A stretch of DNA of 64,000 bases. Origin: Ignavibacteria bacterium. GTDB taxonomy: Bacteria; Bacteroidota; Ignavibacteria; SZUA-365. Both the position numbers and the translations under genes were made by a program. The notes under the pieces were generated by a model. That model did not search any database and was not told where the DNA came from. It was given only the letters and a program-made list of their open reading frames with translations. The DNA lies in contig JADKJW010000003.1 of assembly GCA_016720835.1 (NCBI GenBank), positions 310,001-374,000 of the forward strand, read 5' to 3'. Positions 46,168-54,219 of the stretch are shown one piece after another. Every line of letters begins with the position of its first letter. The stretch's first letter is position 1.

Positions 46168-46340
46168 GCGTGAGTAGTGAGCATATGCTCAGGCATGTTT
46201 GATGAAATAAAGGAACATAGCACATCATCCATTTGCGGTAGAATATTGTCGGGGGTCACCACAAGTGCCGGGCGGACTTTCGCGCCGGTAAGATCCGTAA
46301 ATGGGTAGCGAACCAACACGACACTACCGCGTGAGATCAT
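46095..46340 (-). CDS. MazF/PemK-family toxin, C-terminally truncated
   Basis: 81 residues from ATG 46340, which overlaps the antitoxin stop (ATGA). The N-terminal half is typical PemK/MazF: ISRGSVVLVRYPFTDLTGAKVRPALVV, DDVLCSFIS. After about residue 52 the sequence (HATGFISRSSRYGEVRSSG) no longer fits the family, which usually runs to about 110 residues and ends with the strand and helix holding part of the active site. The tail is read from the opposite strand of the phospholipase-like gene, so the toxin is probably a decayed remnant. If active it would be an mRNA endoribonuclease. Confidence 0.75.
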   Translation of the reverse strand: MISRGSVVLVRYPFTDLTGAKVRPALVVTPDNILPQMDDVLCSFISSNMPEHMLTTHAHATGFISRSSRYGEVRSSGCTIR

Positions 46341-46585
46341 CGACCGGGCCATTGAACGGCCTCGCCATCTGTGACTGTGTAGATGTCCTCGCCTTCCGCA
46401 CTCAACCAGTCAAAACTGCCCGCGGCGGCGACAAGCTGCGTCAGTTCCCGCACTGAAATATCATCGATAAGCGACCGGCGTTCCTGCTCCTGCCTGCGCA
46501 AGAGAAGAAACGCGGCGAAGTCTTCCACTTCCGTCTGTTCCTGCGGAGTCATGATCTTGAGGATCTGATTGAGCTTGGGTGACAT
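46337..46585 (-). CDS. Antitoxin paired with the MazF-like toxin
   Basis: 82 residues, start at ATG 46585 with GAGGAG six bases upstream. It is acidic, with an N-terminal helix LNQILKIMTPQEQTEVEDFAAFLLLRR similar to DUF2281-type antitoxins and a C-terminal tail (DDISVRELTQLVAAAGSFDW) that could wrap the toxin. Position and the ATGA overlap support antitoxin function; no DNA-binding ribbon-helix-helix is obvious. A good promoter lies 70 bp upstream. With the toxin decayed, it may survive as an orphan antitoxin. Confidence 0.75.
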   Translation of the reverse strand: MSPKLNQILKIMTPQEQTEVEDFAAFLLLRRQEQERRSLIDDISVRELTQLVAAAGSFDWLSAEGEDIYTVTDGEAVQWPGR

Positions 46586-46656
46586 GCTGACTCCTCTTGA
46601 GTTTCTGCCTTCATCCTGGACTGATACTTTCGACAACTTTCATTGCATCCGGGTGA

Positions 46657-46686
46657 ATAATACGGCGAGGTAAACGGTCAAGTCAA
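46657..46686 (-). promoter_or_regulatory. Promoter of the antitoxin-toxin pair
   Basis: On the minus strand: TTGACT (46686-46681), an 18-bp spacer and TATTAT (46662-46657), read TATTATTC, near the TAnnTTTG box. Overlapping TTGACT/TTGACC half-sites sit at the -35 and could be an operator. Confidence 0.5.
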
Positions 46687-46762
46687 GCCATCGTTCAAAT
46701 CCCAAAATCGGCCGACCGGACTCCGCTCCCCCATCTCCCATCTTCATTCTCCCTTCTCCTTC

Positions 46763-46854
46763 CCGCCTGCGCTTCGCTGCGCGAAGCTTCGGCGGGCAGG
46801 CCCTTCTCTCTTCACCTTTCTTCCACCTGTCCCCTTCACCCTTCCACCTGTCCC
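46763..46854. repeat. CCTGC/TTCGGCGG hairpin repeat and heptamer tract
   Basis: CCGCCTGC at 46763-46770, hairpin GCTTCGC/GCGAAGC, then TTCGGCGGGCAGG to 46800: the same frame as the copies at 26198, 54054 and 54892 with a different stem. Degenerate heptamers (CTTCACC, TTCCACC, TGTCCCC) fill 46810-46854, up to the next stop codon. Confidence 0.7.
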
Positions 46855-49320
46855 CTACTTCATCACCACCATCATCCGCGTCACCTTCTTCCCCGAAACG
46901 GTGAGATGATAATAGTAGACTCCATCCGCGAGGGTTGAAACCGCGAAGGGGAGCGCATGGGTGCCGGCATCCTCGAAGCGCTCGGCGAGTGAGGCCACAT
47001 GCCTGCCCAGCGCGTCTGTGACGTCGAGGCGGATGAAGCCCGCGCGGGGAAGGGTGTAGCGGATGGTGGTTTCGGCGCCGACGGGATTGGGATAGTTCTG
47101 ATCGAGCGCGAAACCGTCCGCCGCGAAGGAGGAGACCGCCTCCACCGGAGTGCTGACGGCCAGCTCGTAGATGCCGCGGCCGTGCGTGGCCGCGAAGAGG
47201 CGGCCCGAGGGCGCGTGATGCACGAGCTCCTGCACGCTCACAACGGGCATGCCCTCGCCGAGCACCTCCCAGGTGCGCCCCATGTTGCTGGTGACGAACA
47301 CGCTCAGGTCGGTGCCGATCCAGAGGACGGAGTCGTTTGAGGGATGCAGCGCGATGGTGTTGACGGGCGTGGCGGGCAGATTGCCGTTGAGGATGTCCCA
47401 CGTGGCGCCCCCGTCGGTGCTCATGCGGATGTTCTTTCCGGAATAGCCTGAAAAGGTGACGTAGAGCCGCTTCGGATCCGTGGCGTGGTACTCGATGTCG
47501 GTGATGACGGAGGTGAAGATCTTCGGGCCGGCGGTCCAGGTGACGCCGCCGTCGGTGGACAGGGCGATGCCGCCATCGCCGCTGAAGCCCTCGGCCATGC
47601 GCGAGGGATCGGCGGGCGAGATGGCGAGTTCCTGAATCCAGCGGCCCGGCACGACACTTGCGGCGAGCGGGAACCACTCGTTCCCGCGGTTGGTGGTCTT
47701 GTAGAGCTGCGCAGTGGTGGCCGTGAACAGGGTGGCGGTGTCGCGCGGATGCAGGACGACCGGCGTGATCCAGGCGCCGGTGCCGGTGATGCCGGTCATG
47801 ATGCTCTTCCACGTCCTGCCGCTGTCGAGCGAGCGCCAGTGGTTCTGCCCGAGCTGCATTTCGGTGTAGAGGATGCCGGGATTCTCGCGGTCGATGTTGC
47901 AGACGGCGCCGTCCGCACCGGTGACCTTTTTCCAATCCGCGCTGAGCGCCGAGCCGAGATGCGAGCCGTTGTCCTGCGTGCCGCCGAGAATGATGTCGGG
48001 ATTTGTGTGCGCCACGTCGATGTCGTAGTACTGGGTGATCGGCATGATGTGCACCAGACCGTCGTAGGTGGAGCCGCCGTCGATGCTTCGATTGAAGCCG
48101 CCGTCGTGCCCCGTGTAGAAGATCTTCGGATCGGAAGGGGCGAATTCCAGCGCGTGCTGGTCCGCGTGCGACGGACTGCGATACGTCCACGTGGCGCCGC
48201 CGTCGAGGGTCTGGTAGATGAGGATGCCTCCCACCAGTGCGCGGGCGGGGTTCACAGGATCGACTGCGAGATCGCAGTTATAGAAGCCCTGCGAATTGTA
48301 GACGTTGAACGGCGGATCGGAAATCCGGGTCCAGTTCGCGCCGCCGTCCACGGACTTCAGCATGGCGTACAGATTATTCCCGGTCGCCTTCACGACGGTG
48401 GCGTACATCACATCGGGTTGCGCCTTGCAGCAGTCGAAGGCCATCCGGCCGATATCGGCGAGCGCGAGACCGAGCGAATCGACCCAGTCCTGCGTGATAT
48501 ACTCCCAGGTGTCGCCCGTGTCGGTGCTCCGCGCGATGCCCTTCTGCTTCACGCCCGCGTACAGGATGGCAGGATTGTCCGGGCGGAGCAGCAGTTCGTA
48601 GACTTCGCCCGGCAGCACGGTCGTCCATGCCCCGCCGCCATCCCTGGTTCGCAGCAGCCCCTTGAGCGTGGCGGCGAAAACGGTGTTGCCGTCGTCCGGA
48701 TGCACGCGCAGCGCGGCCACGCGCGAGCTGCCGAACCACGCTGTCGACTTCCACGTGGCGCCGGCGTCGGTGGATTTGAAGACGCCAAGCCCGGGATACG
48801 AGTAGGTCCAGACGTTCGCTTCCCCGCTGCCCGCCCAGACGATGTCGGGATTGGAGGGATCGATGGCGATGGCGCCCATGGCGAGCGTGGGCAGGTCGTC
48901 GGCAATCGGCACGACCGTCGTGCCGGCGTCGACGGACTTCCAGATACCGCCGTTCGCGGCGGTCAGATAGATGAGATCGGGATTGGTCGGATGAATGGCG
49001 ATGCCCGTGACGCGACCGCCGCGGTTGCGCGGTCCGAGATTGATCCACGACGTCGAGGCGCGCTTTCCAGATTTGTGCAGCACGTCCGGCAGGCGCACGT
49101 TCATCGCGCGCCGCTGTTCCCAGGAGGTGATGCGCGTCTGCCAGGGGACTTCCTCTCCGCTGTTCACACGCTGGCTCGTGTACCAGACCTCCCGCGCGAT
49201 GATGTCGGACGGACCTTCACGAAGGTTCGTCGCGGAAGAGTCCGCGCGTTGTTGCGCGCGTGATGGCGTCAGGCAGACGGCGGTCAGGAGCAGGGCGAAG
49301 GCGAGGCGGGAGGTTTTCAT
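46855..49320 (-). CDS. Sortilin/BNR-type propeller protein with T9SS sorting domain
   Basis: Start at ATG 49320 gives signal LAFALLLTAVCLTPSRAQ. 821 residues. The front shows the WINLGPRNRGGRVTGIAIHPTNPDLIYL opening common to Bacteroidota secreted sortilin-like proteins. About twelve repeats of the type STDAGATW, SVDGGANW, STDGGVTW then build one or two beta-propellers. The end (FIRLDVTDALGRHVASL, DGVYYYHLTVSG, ending MMVVMK) is a T9SS type A sorting domain. It closely resembles the protein at 55026 in architecture. Likely a surface or released glycan- or protein-binding factor. Its start is preceded by a TATCTTGC box at 49357-49350 on the minus strand. Confidence 0.88.
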   Translation of the reverse strand: MKTSRLAFALLLTAVCLTPSRAQQRADSSATNLREGPSDIIAREVWYTSQRVNSGEEVPWQTRITSWEQRRAMNVRLPDVLHKSGKRASTSWINLGPRNRGGRVTGIAIHPTNPDLIYLTAANGGIWKSVDAGTTVVPIADDLPTLAMGAIAIDPSNPDIVWAGSGEANVWTYSYPGLGVFKSTDAGATWKSTAWFGSSRVAALRVHPDDGNTVFAATLKGLLRTRDGGGAWTTVLPGEVYELLLRPDNPAILYAGVKQKGIARSTDTGDTWEYITQDWVDSLGLALADIGRMAFDCCKAQPDVMYATVVKATGNNLYAMLKSVDGGANWTRISDPPFNVYNSQGFYNCDLAVDPVNPARALVGGILIYQTLDGGATWTYRSPSHADQHALEFAPSDPKIFYTGHDGGFNRSIDGGSTYDGLVHIMPITQYYDIDVAHTNPDIILGGTQDNGSHLGSALSADWKKVTGADGAVCNIDRENPGILYTEMQLGQNHWRSLDSGRTWKSIMTGITGTGAWITPVVLHPRDTATLFTATTAQLYKTTNRGNEWFPLAASVVPGRWIQELAISPADPSRMAEGFSGDGGIALSTDGGVTWTAGPKIFTSVITDIEYHATDPKRLYVTFSGYSGKNIRMSTDGGATWDILNGNLPATPVNTIALHPSNDSVLWIGTDLSVFVTSNMGRTWEVLGEGMPVVSVQELVHHAPSGRLFAATHGRGIYELAVSTPVEAVSSFAADGFALDQNYPNPVGAETTIRYTLPRAGFIRLDVTDALGRHVASLAERFEDAGTHALPFAVSTLADGVYYYHLTVSGKKVTRMMVVMK

Positions 49321-49524
49321 GGCAGGTCCGGCCGTTGAGGATGCTATGCGCAAGATAGGAAATAAATGAAATCGACTGCCGGAATACTTTGCGCGTTCAG
49401 CCATCCGGTGGTCTTCGACCACCGTCTACAGTCCGGCATCCGACACGGATGTTTCCTTCGGGATAGAAGAGCGCGTGCTCCGGATTCAACCCACGCCTAC
49501 ACAGTCGTCAGGTCTTGCGCCCTT

Positions 49525-49688
49525 TGAATAATTGCCTGAAAAGCCAGGATGCGAGCGGGCGGATTCGTTGTGTGGGGATGTGGAAGATGCGCGTCGATTG
49601 CACGGATCGTTAGAGAGCCAGTACGAATCCGCCGCGAGCGTTCCTTTCAGCGCGACGGATGTGCAGCGCTTTTCAGCGCAATTATTCA
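49525..49688. repeat. 164-bp palindromic element, copy 1
   Basis: Ends TGAATAATTGCCTGAAAAG (left) and CTTTTCAGCGCAATTATTCA (right) are inverted repeats. Inside them GCGGATTCGT and ACGAATCCGC pair again, making an extended stem. No coding capacity is credible. Copies are at 50097-50260 and, diverged, at 59864-60021. Confidence 0.8.
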
Positions 49689-49716
49689 TCAGGCGCTCTT
49701 CGGGCTCTTTTCTTTG

Positions 49717-49748
49717 GTTCTTTCTTTTGAGCCCGCAAAAGAAAGAAC
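49717..49748. repeat. Perfect 13-bp hairpin, copy 1
   Basis: GTTCTTTCTTTTG, loop AGCCCG, CAAAAGAAAGAAC. Same at 50289-50320; at 60045-60076 the stem reads GTCCTTTCTTTTG/CAAAAGAAAGGAC with a different loop, so both strands changed together. No T run follows in either direction, so a terminator is not indicated. Confidence 0.85.
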
Positions 49749-49808
49749 ATTCCCGGTGGAGCTACGATCGTGATCATCGACCGCCGGTGCTTGTCGACCC
49801 CTTTCTGG

Positions 49809-49905
49809 CACCCCGTTCCGGGGTGCGACCGTGCTCGCGTGCTGCACGCTTTCCGGTGGTCTTCGACACACCGGCTACTATCTTGCACCCCGTTCCGGGG
49901 TGCGA
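49809..49905. repeat. Double-hairpin tandem unit, locus 1
   Basis: CACCCCG/CGGGGTG hairpins at 49809 and 49886 (77 bp apart) flank a CCGGTG...CACCGG hairpin. This is the short form of the 78-bp array at 50381. A tail with TTCAATCCGAAATCGG-like sequence follows near 49930. Confidence 0.8.
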
Positions 49906-50007
49906 ATGAAGGATCCTGCCGCCTTCACGAATTCAATCCGAAATCGGAAATTCGGAATCCGACCATCCTCCGCTGTCCGTTTGTCTTCGACCATCGGCTA
50001 CTGTCTT

Positions 50008-50398
50008 GCATCCGACACGGATGTTTCCTTCGGGATAGAAGAGCGCGTGCTCCGGATTCAACCCACGCCTACACAGTCGTCAGGTCTTGCGCCCTTTGAA
50101 TAATTGCCTGAAAAGCCAGGATGCGAGCGGGCGGATTCGTGGTGTGGAGACGCGGATGCTGTTCGTCGATTGCACGGATCGTTAGAGAGCCATTACGAAT
50201 CCGCCGCGAGCGTTCCGTTCGGCGCGACGGATGTATAGTGCTTTTCAGAGCAATTATTCATCAGGCGCTCTTCAGGCTCTTTTCTTTGGTTCTTTCTTTT
50301 GAGCCCGCAAAAGAAAGAACATTCCCGGCGGAGCTACGATCGTGATCATCGACCGCCGGTGCTTGTCGACCCCTTTCTGGCACCCCGTTCCGGGGTGC
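50008..50398. repeat. Long direct repeat, copy 2 (about 391 bp)
   Basis: Second copy of the block at 49436-49828. The palindromic element is at 50097-50260 and the 13-bp hairpin at 50289-50320. It runs directly into the 78-bp tandem array. Confidence 0.9.
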
Positions 50399-50632
50399 AA
50401 TATCGATGCGCGGGCGTCGCGCTGTCCGGTGGTCTTCGACGCACCGGCTACTCTCTGGCACCCCGTTCCGGGGTGCATTAACGATGCGCGGGTGTTGCGC
50501 GTTCCGGTGGTCTTCGACGCACCGGCTACTCTCTGGCACCCCGTTCCGGGGTGCGATAACGATGCGCGGGCGTTGCGCGTTCCGGTGGTCTTCGACGCAC
50601 CGGCTACTGTCTGGCACCCCGTTCCGGGGTGA
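50381..50632. repeat. 78-bp tandem array, three full units plus partial
   Basis: Units start at 50381, 50459, 50537 and 50615, exactly 78 bp apart. Each has hairpin CACCCCGTTCCGGGGTG, a variable ATAACGATGCGCGGG stretch and hairpin CCGGTG/CACCGG around GTCTTCGACG. The frame is open across it, but only as a by-product of the repeat length. A CCGAAATCGGAAATTCG tail near 50662-50680 closes the region. Confidence 0.88.
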
Positions 50633-50701
50633 GACCAGCGCGCGACTTTCGTCCTGTCTTCAATCCGAAATCGGAAATTCGCAAATCCGAAATTCGTTGT
50701 G

Positions 50702-52813
50702 TCACCGCGTCACATGCAACACACGCGCCACGCGCATCGCTCCTGCGCTGACAACCGCCATGTACGTGCCCGCCCGCAGGCCCGTGAGCGACAGCGGCAG
50801 CAGCGTGGACCCGGCTTCCATGCGCGCGTCGTACGCGGTGAAGACGCTTCGGCCGAGCAGATCGAAGAGCTGCACGCGCAGCGGCGTCGCCGTCGGGAGG
50901 GCGATGGGCAGGAAGGCGGCATCTGAAGCAGGATTCGGATAGAACGCTCCTGTTTCAAATGCGACCGGTGGAGCGCCATCCACCCCGCTCGTGGCGACGA
51001 GGGGCGCGTCGCAGGCGTTGAGGACGATGCGCTCGGGAAGCGCCTCGGCGTAGTACGAGGCGAAGGCCACGAGCTTCACGTCGGCGGACTTCATGCCCGG
51101 GAGCAGCGTCCAGGAATACGATTTCGTCTCCGCGACGCCGGGTCCGGCGTTCGAGAGCGCCACGCCCCAACTGCCGGTAAGCGACGCGCGCAGCACATGG
51201 CGGTGCACGAAGCCGAGGATGGGGTTGGTCTCGGAGTAGTACGGATGCGTCGGATAGCTCGTGTTGCCGCTGTAATAGTTGTTCTGATCGTAGCCGCGGC
51301 CCGAGCCGATGACGCGGTCTTCAACGACGAACACGCTCAGCCGCAGGTCGCCGGGATAGAAGTAATCCACGTGCGAGGTCTTCACATCCGCGCTGAAACT
51401 GCGCGTTGCGTCGTCGTAGGCCACGTTTTCGAAGGCGAGCTGCAACGGGGCCTCGGCTGTGAGTTGCTGAAGGGCGCGATTCTGCCAGGCGCCGCCCGTG
51501 CGGTTCATCGGCACGGCGGCCTGTCCCGGAAACTGCGTGCGGTCCACCATCGCCTGCGGATATCCCGGTCTGTAGGCCGTGGCAATGTCGTCGCCTTCAG
51601 GCATCGTCATGGAATCGAGTCCGCCGGCATGAATCGACACAAGCACGGCTTCAGGCACTGCCTTCTCGAGCGCCTGCATCTGCAGGCCGCCGTCGGGACA
51701 CCAGCCGCACCAGGCGCCGGTGAATTCCTCCACCAGCGGACGATGCGCCACGGTGGCGCCGAGATTCACGAACACGCGTCCGGGGAGCGTGTCGTTCTTC
51801 GGATTCGCGTCCTCATTGGCATTGACATTGGAGATCCAGACGCGGAAATCTGAAAAAGCGCCCGCGCCGCCGGGCGTGCCTGCGGCGCCGTTCGGCGTCC
51901 ACGCGTCGGGATGCGTGAAGGCGTAGGTCTGGTTGGACACGATGTTCAGACCCTCGAAGCGTCGCGTCATCGCGGGGCCGCCGTTCGCCTGCCAGGTGAG
52001 ATCGAAGGCGGTGACCGGTTGCGCGCCGCTGTTCTTCACCGATCCCTTCACGTCCAGCGCCGAGCCGAGCTTCGCCGTCTTCGGCAGGAAGAGCTGCGCG
52101 AGGGCGAGATCCGTGGCGGAGGACGACCAGGTAAACGCATGGCAGATGTCGTCGCCGGGATCGGCGGTGAGCAGCGGGCACGAAATGTCGGGGCTGCCGT
52201 CCAGCATCACGCCGAGGCTGCCGTCATCGTTCGAAGCGCCGATGGTGCCGCTGGTGCGGACGGTGGAACGGCCGGCGACGAAGACGACTTCGAAGTCGCC
52301 GCCCTCGTAGAGCGCGAGCGCGAAGCTCAGCGCGTTGCTCGTGGACCACTCCACGCCCTTCGGCACGAAGGAGATCCAGTAGATCACATGCACGCGGTTG
52401 GGCGCCGTGCCCCAGGTGCAGGTGCGCACTTCGTTGGACCACTGCGTGGAGGACGGCGAGGTGTGCAAATCGTCCCAGAACGCGAAAATGGCGTTCTTTG
52501 GCGCGCCCGCCGACGGCAGGATCGTGTTGACCGGCACGCTCGCAGCCGCCGCGCTGTCGAAGGTGATGTAGCCGTTGTCGCTGATGCGGTAGTGCGTGAC
52601 CGGCTTCCCGTAGAAGTTCCAGGCGAAGGGCAGCGCCTGTACCTCGGACATCACCTCGTCCTTCGGCGGCGGATACACCGTCACGCTGCCGCTCTGCCGG
52701 AACTCGAAGATGTACTGCTTCGAACCCGTGGAAGTGCTGGTGGAATAGGTCTGCGCCTGCAATTGCAGGCACGCGAGAAGCAGGAGGAGAACGGGGGCGG
52801 CGCGTAGCGACAT
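50702..52813 (-). CDS. Omp28-related secreted protein with thioredoxin-like CxxC and T9SS sorting domain
   Basis: Start at ATG 52813 gives signal PVLLLLLACLQLQAQ. 703 residues. The front is a beta-rich region (FAWNFYGKPVTHYRISDNGYITFD, then NAIFAFWDDLHT) like that of Bacteroidota secreted enzymes; a CARDB-like region follows. Near residue 365 comes the Omp28-type thioredoxin-like domain with HRPLVEEFTGAWCGWCPDG (CGWC) and VLVSIHAGGLDSM. The end (LRVQLFDLLGRSVFTA, GTYMAVVSAG, ending VLHVTR) is a T9SS sorting domain. The CxxC suggests a disulfide or redox role outside the cell, as inferred from the fold. It is downstream of nothing on this strand and ends at the edge of the repeat region. Confidence 0.87.
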   Translation of the reverse strand: MSLRAAPVLLLLLACLQLQAQTYSTSTSTGSKQYIFEFRQSGSVTVYPPPKDEVMSEVQALPFAWNFYGKPVTHYRISDNGYITFDSAAAASVPVNTILPSAGAPKNAIFAFWDDLHTSPSSTQWSNEVRTCTWGTAPNRVHVIYWISFVPKGVEWSTSNALSFALALYEGGDFEVVFVAGRSTVRTSGTIGASNDDGSLGVMLDGSPDISCPLLTADPGDDICHAFTWSSSATDLALAQLFLPKTAKLGSALDVKGSVKNSGAQPVTAFDLTWQANGGPAMTRRFEGLNIVSNQTYAFTHPDAWTPNGAAGTPGGAGAFSDFRVWISNVNANEDANPKNDTLPGRVFVNLGATVAHRPLVEEFTGAWCGWCPDGGLQMQALEKAVPEAVLVSIHAGGLDSMTMPEGDDIATAYRPGYPQAMVDRTQFPGQAAVPMNRTGGAWQNRALQQLTAEAPLQLAFENVAYDDATRSFSADVKTSHVDYFYPGDLRLSVFVVEDRVIGSGRGYDQNNYYSGNTSYPTHPYYSETNPILGFVHRHVLRASLTGSWGVALSNAGPGVAETKSYSWTLLPGMKSADVKLVAFASYYAEALPERIVLNACDAPLVATSGVDGAPPVAFETGAFYPNPASDAAFLPIALPTATPLRVQLFDLLGRSVFTAYDARMEAGSTLLPLSLTGLRAGTYMAVVSAGAMRVARVLHVTR

Positions 52814-53014
52814 GGCGGGACTCCAGAGATTGGATGCCTGAATTTCGGCATTCCCCCTCTGGATTCCGAGTTGATAATTCCATGGATGAAGAATTTCTGA
52901 TGCCAACGCAACGTACTTTTCCGGTCCGGAAGCAGTTTGAACTGGGATATGCAGCCGATCAACTGCCCAAAACAGCCTGTATTGACCAGTTGCATTTTTT
53001 ACAAACAGAAAACC

Positions 53015-53045
53015 TTGACTCGTAAGGCCTGAGTGCCTACCTTAT
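53015..53045 (+). promoter_or_regulatory. Promoter of the NlpC/P60 gene
   Basis: TTGACT (53015-53020), a 17-bp spacer and TACCTTAT (53038-53045), 62 bp before the ATG at 53108. Confidence 0.5.
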
Positions 53046-53107
53046 CCATCTCTGGACCTGAACAGGTCCGCCGCGACACACTGAATCTCTCACTTTGGAG
53101 GAGCTCT

Positions 53108-53890
53108 ATGACAAGGAAAACCCTCAGGGCCCTGATACTGGCGGTCGTACTGCTGGTAACTGGCATCCTGGTCCAGACGCTTCACGCTTCAGGTCCGCCC
53201 GCAGGAAACAAGAAAACCACCATCACCGCCCGCAAGGCATCGGCCAAGAGCAACAGACACAAGAAACGCGCGTACAAGAACAAGAGACGTCACGCGCACA
53301 AAGTTTCCAGAGTCAAACGCGTCAGCAGAGAAAAGGCACTCACTGTGCTCCGCGAATACCTGCCCGAGTACGCAGATCTTCACGAAGCAAAGACCGCAAG
53401 CTCCGCGACCCCGTTTCTCCCCGTTCCCGACAACTTCGACACGCGGAGTCCCTTCGCGAGCCCGGCGTTGCGTTACGACCTCGTCAAGAACATCAATACA
53501 TGGCTTGGCACGCGCTACCGTTACGGCGGAAGCTCCAAGCGCGGCATCGACTGTTCGGGCTTCACCTCGGCGGTCGTAAGTTCCACGCTCAAGCAGGCCT
53601 TCTACGGTTCCTCCCGCGTGCAGGCCTCGCGCTTCATCCCCATCTTCGATACCGACAGCCTGCAATTCGGCGACATGGTGTTCTTCACCGGGCGCAACAA
53701 GCGGGCCGACCGCATCGGTCACGTCGCCATCTTCCTCGGCAAGGGCGTCTTCGCCCACTCCTCCACCGGCCGGGGCGTCCTCTACTCGCACATCACCGAA
53801 GGCTACTACACCGAGCGCTTCCGCTGGGGCGGCCGCTTCATGAGCAGCCATTACGTCTCCGCGCAAGCCGAGGTCGGCAGCGCGAACTGA
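53108..53890 (+). CDS. NlpC/P60 family cell-wall hydrolase
   Basis: Start at ATG 53108 with GGAGGAG upstream. 260 residues: signal segment (LRALILAVVLLVTGILVQT), a Lys/Arg-rich stretch (about 38-80), then the NlpC/P60 domain with YRYGGSSKRGIDCSGF (catalytic Cys149), GDMVFF, IGHVAIFLG (His205) and FAHSSTGRGV (His217). Such enzymes cleave the D-iGlu-meso-DAP peptide bond of peptidoglycan. The basic stretch may bind polyanions at the envelope. The gene stands alone, with its own promoter and a strong terminator. Confidence 0.93.
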   Translation: MTRKTLRALILAVVLLVTGILVQTLHASGPPAGNKKTTITARKASAKSNRHKKRAYKNKRRHAHKVSRVKRVSREKALTVLREYLPEYADLHEAKTASSATPFLPVPDNFDTRSPFASPALRYDLVKNINTWLGTRYRYGGSSKRGIDCSGFTSAVVSSTLKQAFYGSSRVQASRFIPIFDTDSLQFGDMVFFTGRNKRADRIGHVAIFLGKGVFAHSSTGRGVLYSHITEGYYTERFRWGGRFMSSHYVSAQAEVGSAN

Positions 53891-53915
53891 GCGACCAATC
53901 GTTCTTTTGATTGAC

Positions 53916-53946
53916 AACGCCTCCCGGTTCGGGGGGCGTTTTTGTT
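53916..53946 (+). terminator. Rho-independent terminator of the NlpC/P60 gene
   Basis: Stem AACGCCTCCC (53916-53925) pairs with GGGGGGCGTT (53931-53940) with one G-U pair and loop GGTTC, followed by TTTTGTT. Confidence 0.85.
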
Positions 53947-54210
53947 AGGAGGGAGGGGGGAGTAGGGAGGAGGGAGTAGTGAGAAACGATCCGGGGTAGA
54001 GGCAAGCCTCCGTGCTTGCCGATTCCGATCTGAACAGACCGGCCGGGTGGGGACCGTCCTGCGCCCCGCTTCGCGGGACTTCGGCGGGCAGGCAGGCGTC
54101 CCGCTTGTCCGATTCCGATGTGGAGGAGTGCTGGAGTATTGGAGTGAAGAGGATCGGATTCTTCAATCCGAAATCGGAAATTCGAAATTCGAAATCCCCG
54201 AATTCGAAAT
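53947..54210. repeat. Repeat-rich spacer: heptamers, hairpins, AT-rich tail
   Basis: Heptamer-like GGAGGGA tract (53949-53985). Hairpin GGCAAGC/GCTTGCC at 54001 with CGATTCCGATCTGAAC after it, CCTGC/TTCGGCGG unit at 54054-54092 and a wobble-paired hairpin at 54091-54120 follow. The end (54155-54210) holds TTCAATCCGAAATCGGAAAT and related GAAATTC repeats, seen also near 49930 and 50662. Confidence 0.75.
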
Positions 54211-54219
54211 CGGTCGCGC

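Larger units (their letters stand above)
49436..49828. repeat. Long direct repeat, copy 1 (about 393 bp)
   Basis: Near-identical to copy 2 at 50008-50398, offset 572 bp. It contains, in order, hairpin CATCC/GGATG, a conserved spacer (AGAGCGCGTGCTCCGG and after), the 164-bp palindromic element (49525-49688), a 13-bp perfect hairpin (49717-49748) and the first double-hairpin unit. Copies differ mostly in the loop of the palindrome. Confidence 0.9.

Noticed and set aside
49717..49748. Transcription terminator
   Set aside because: The 13-bp hairpin has no T run on either side, and three copies are all within repeat blocks rather than after gene ends.
50381..50632. CRISPR array
   Set aside because: Units repeat nearly entirely, with no unique spacers of 25-40 bp, and there are no cas genes.
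50342..50632. Small protein encoded across the 78-bp array
   Set aside because: The unit length is a multiple of three so frames stay open by chance; no start context or family.
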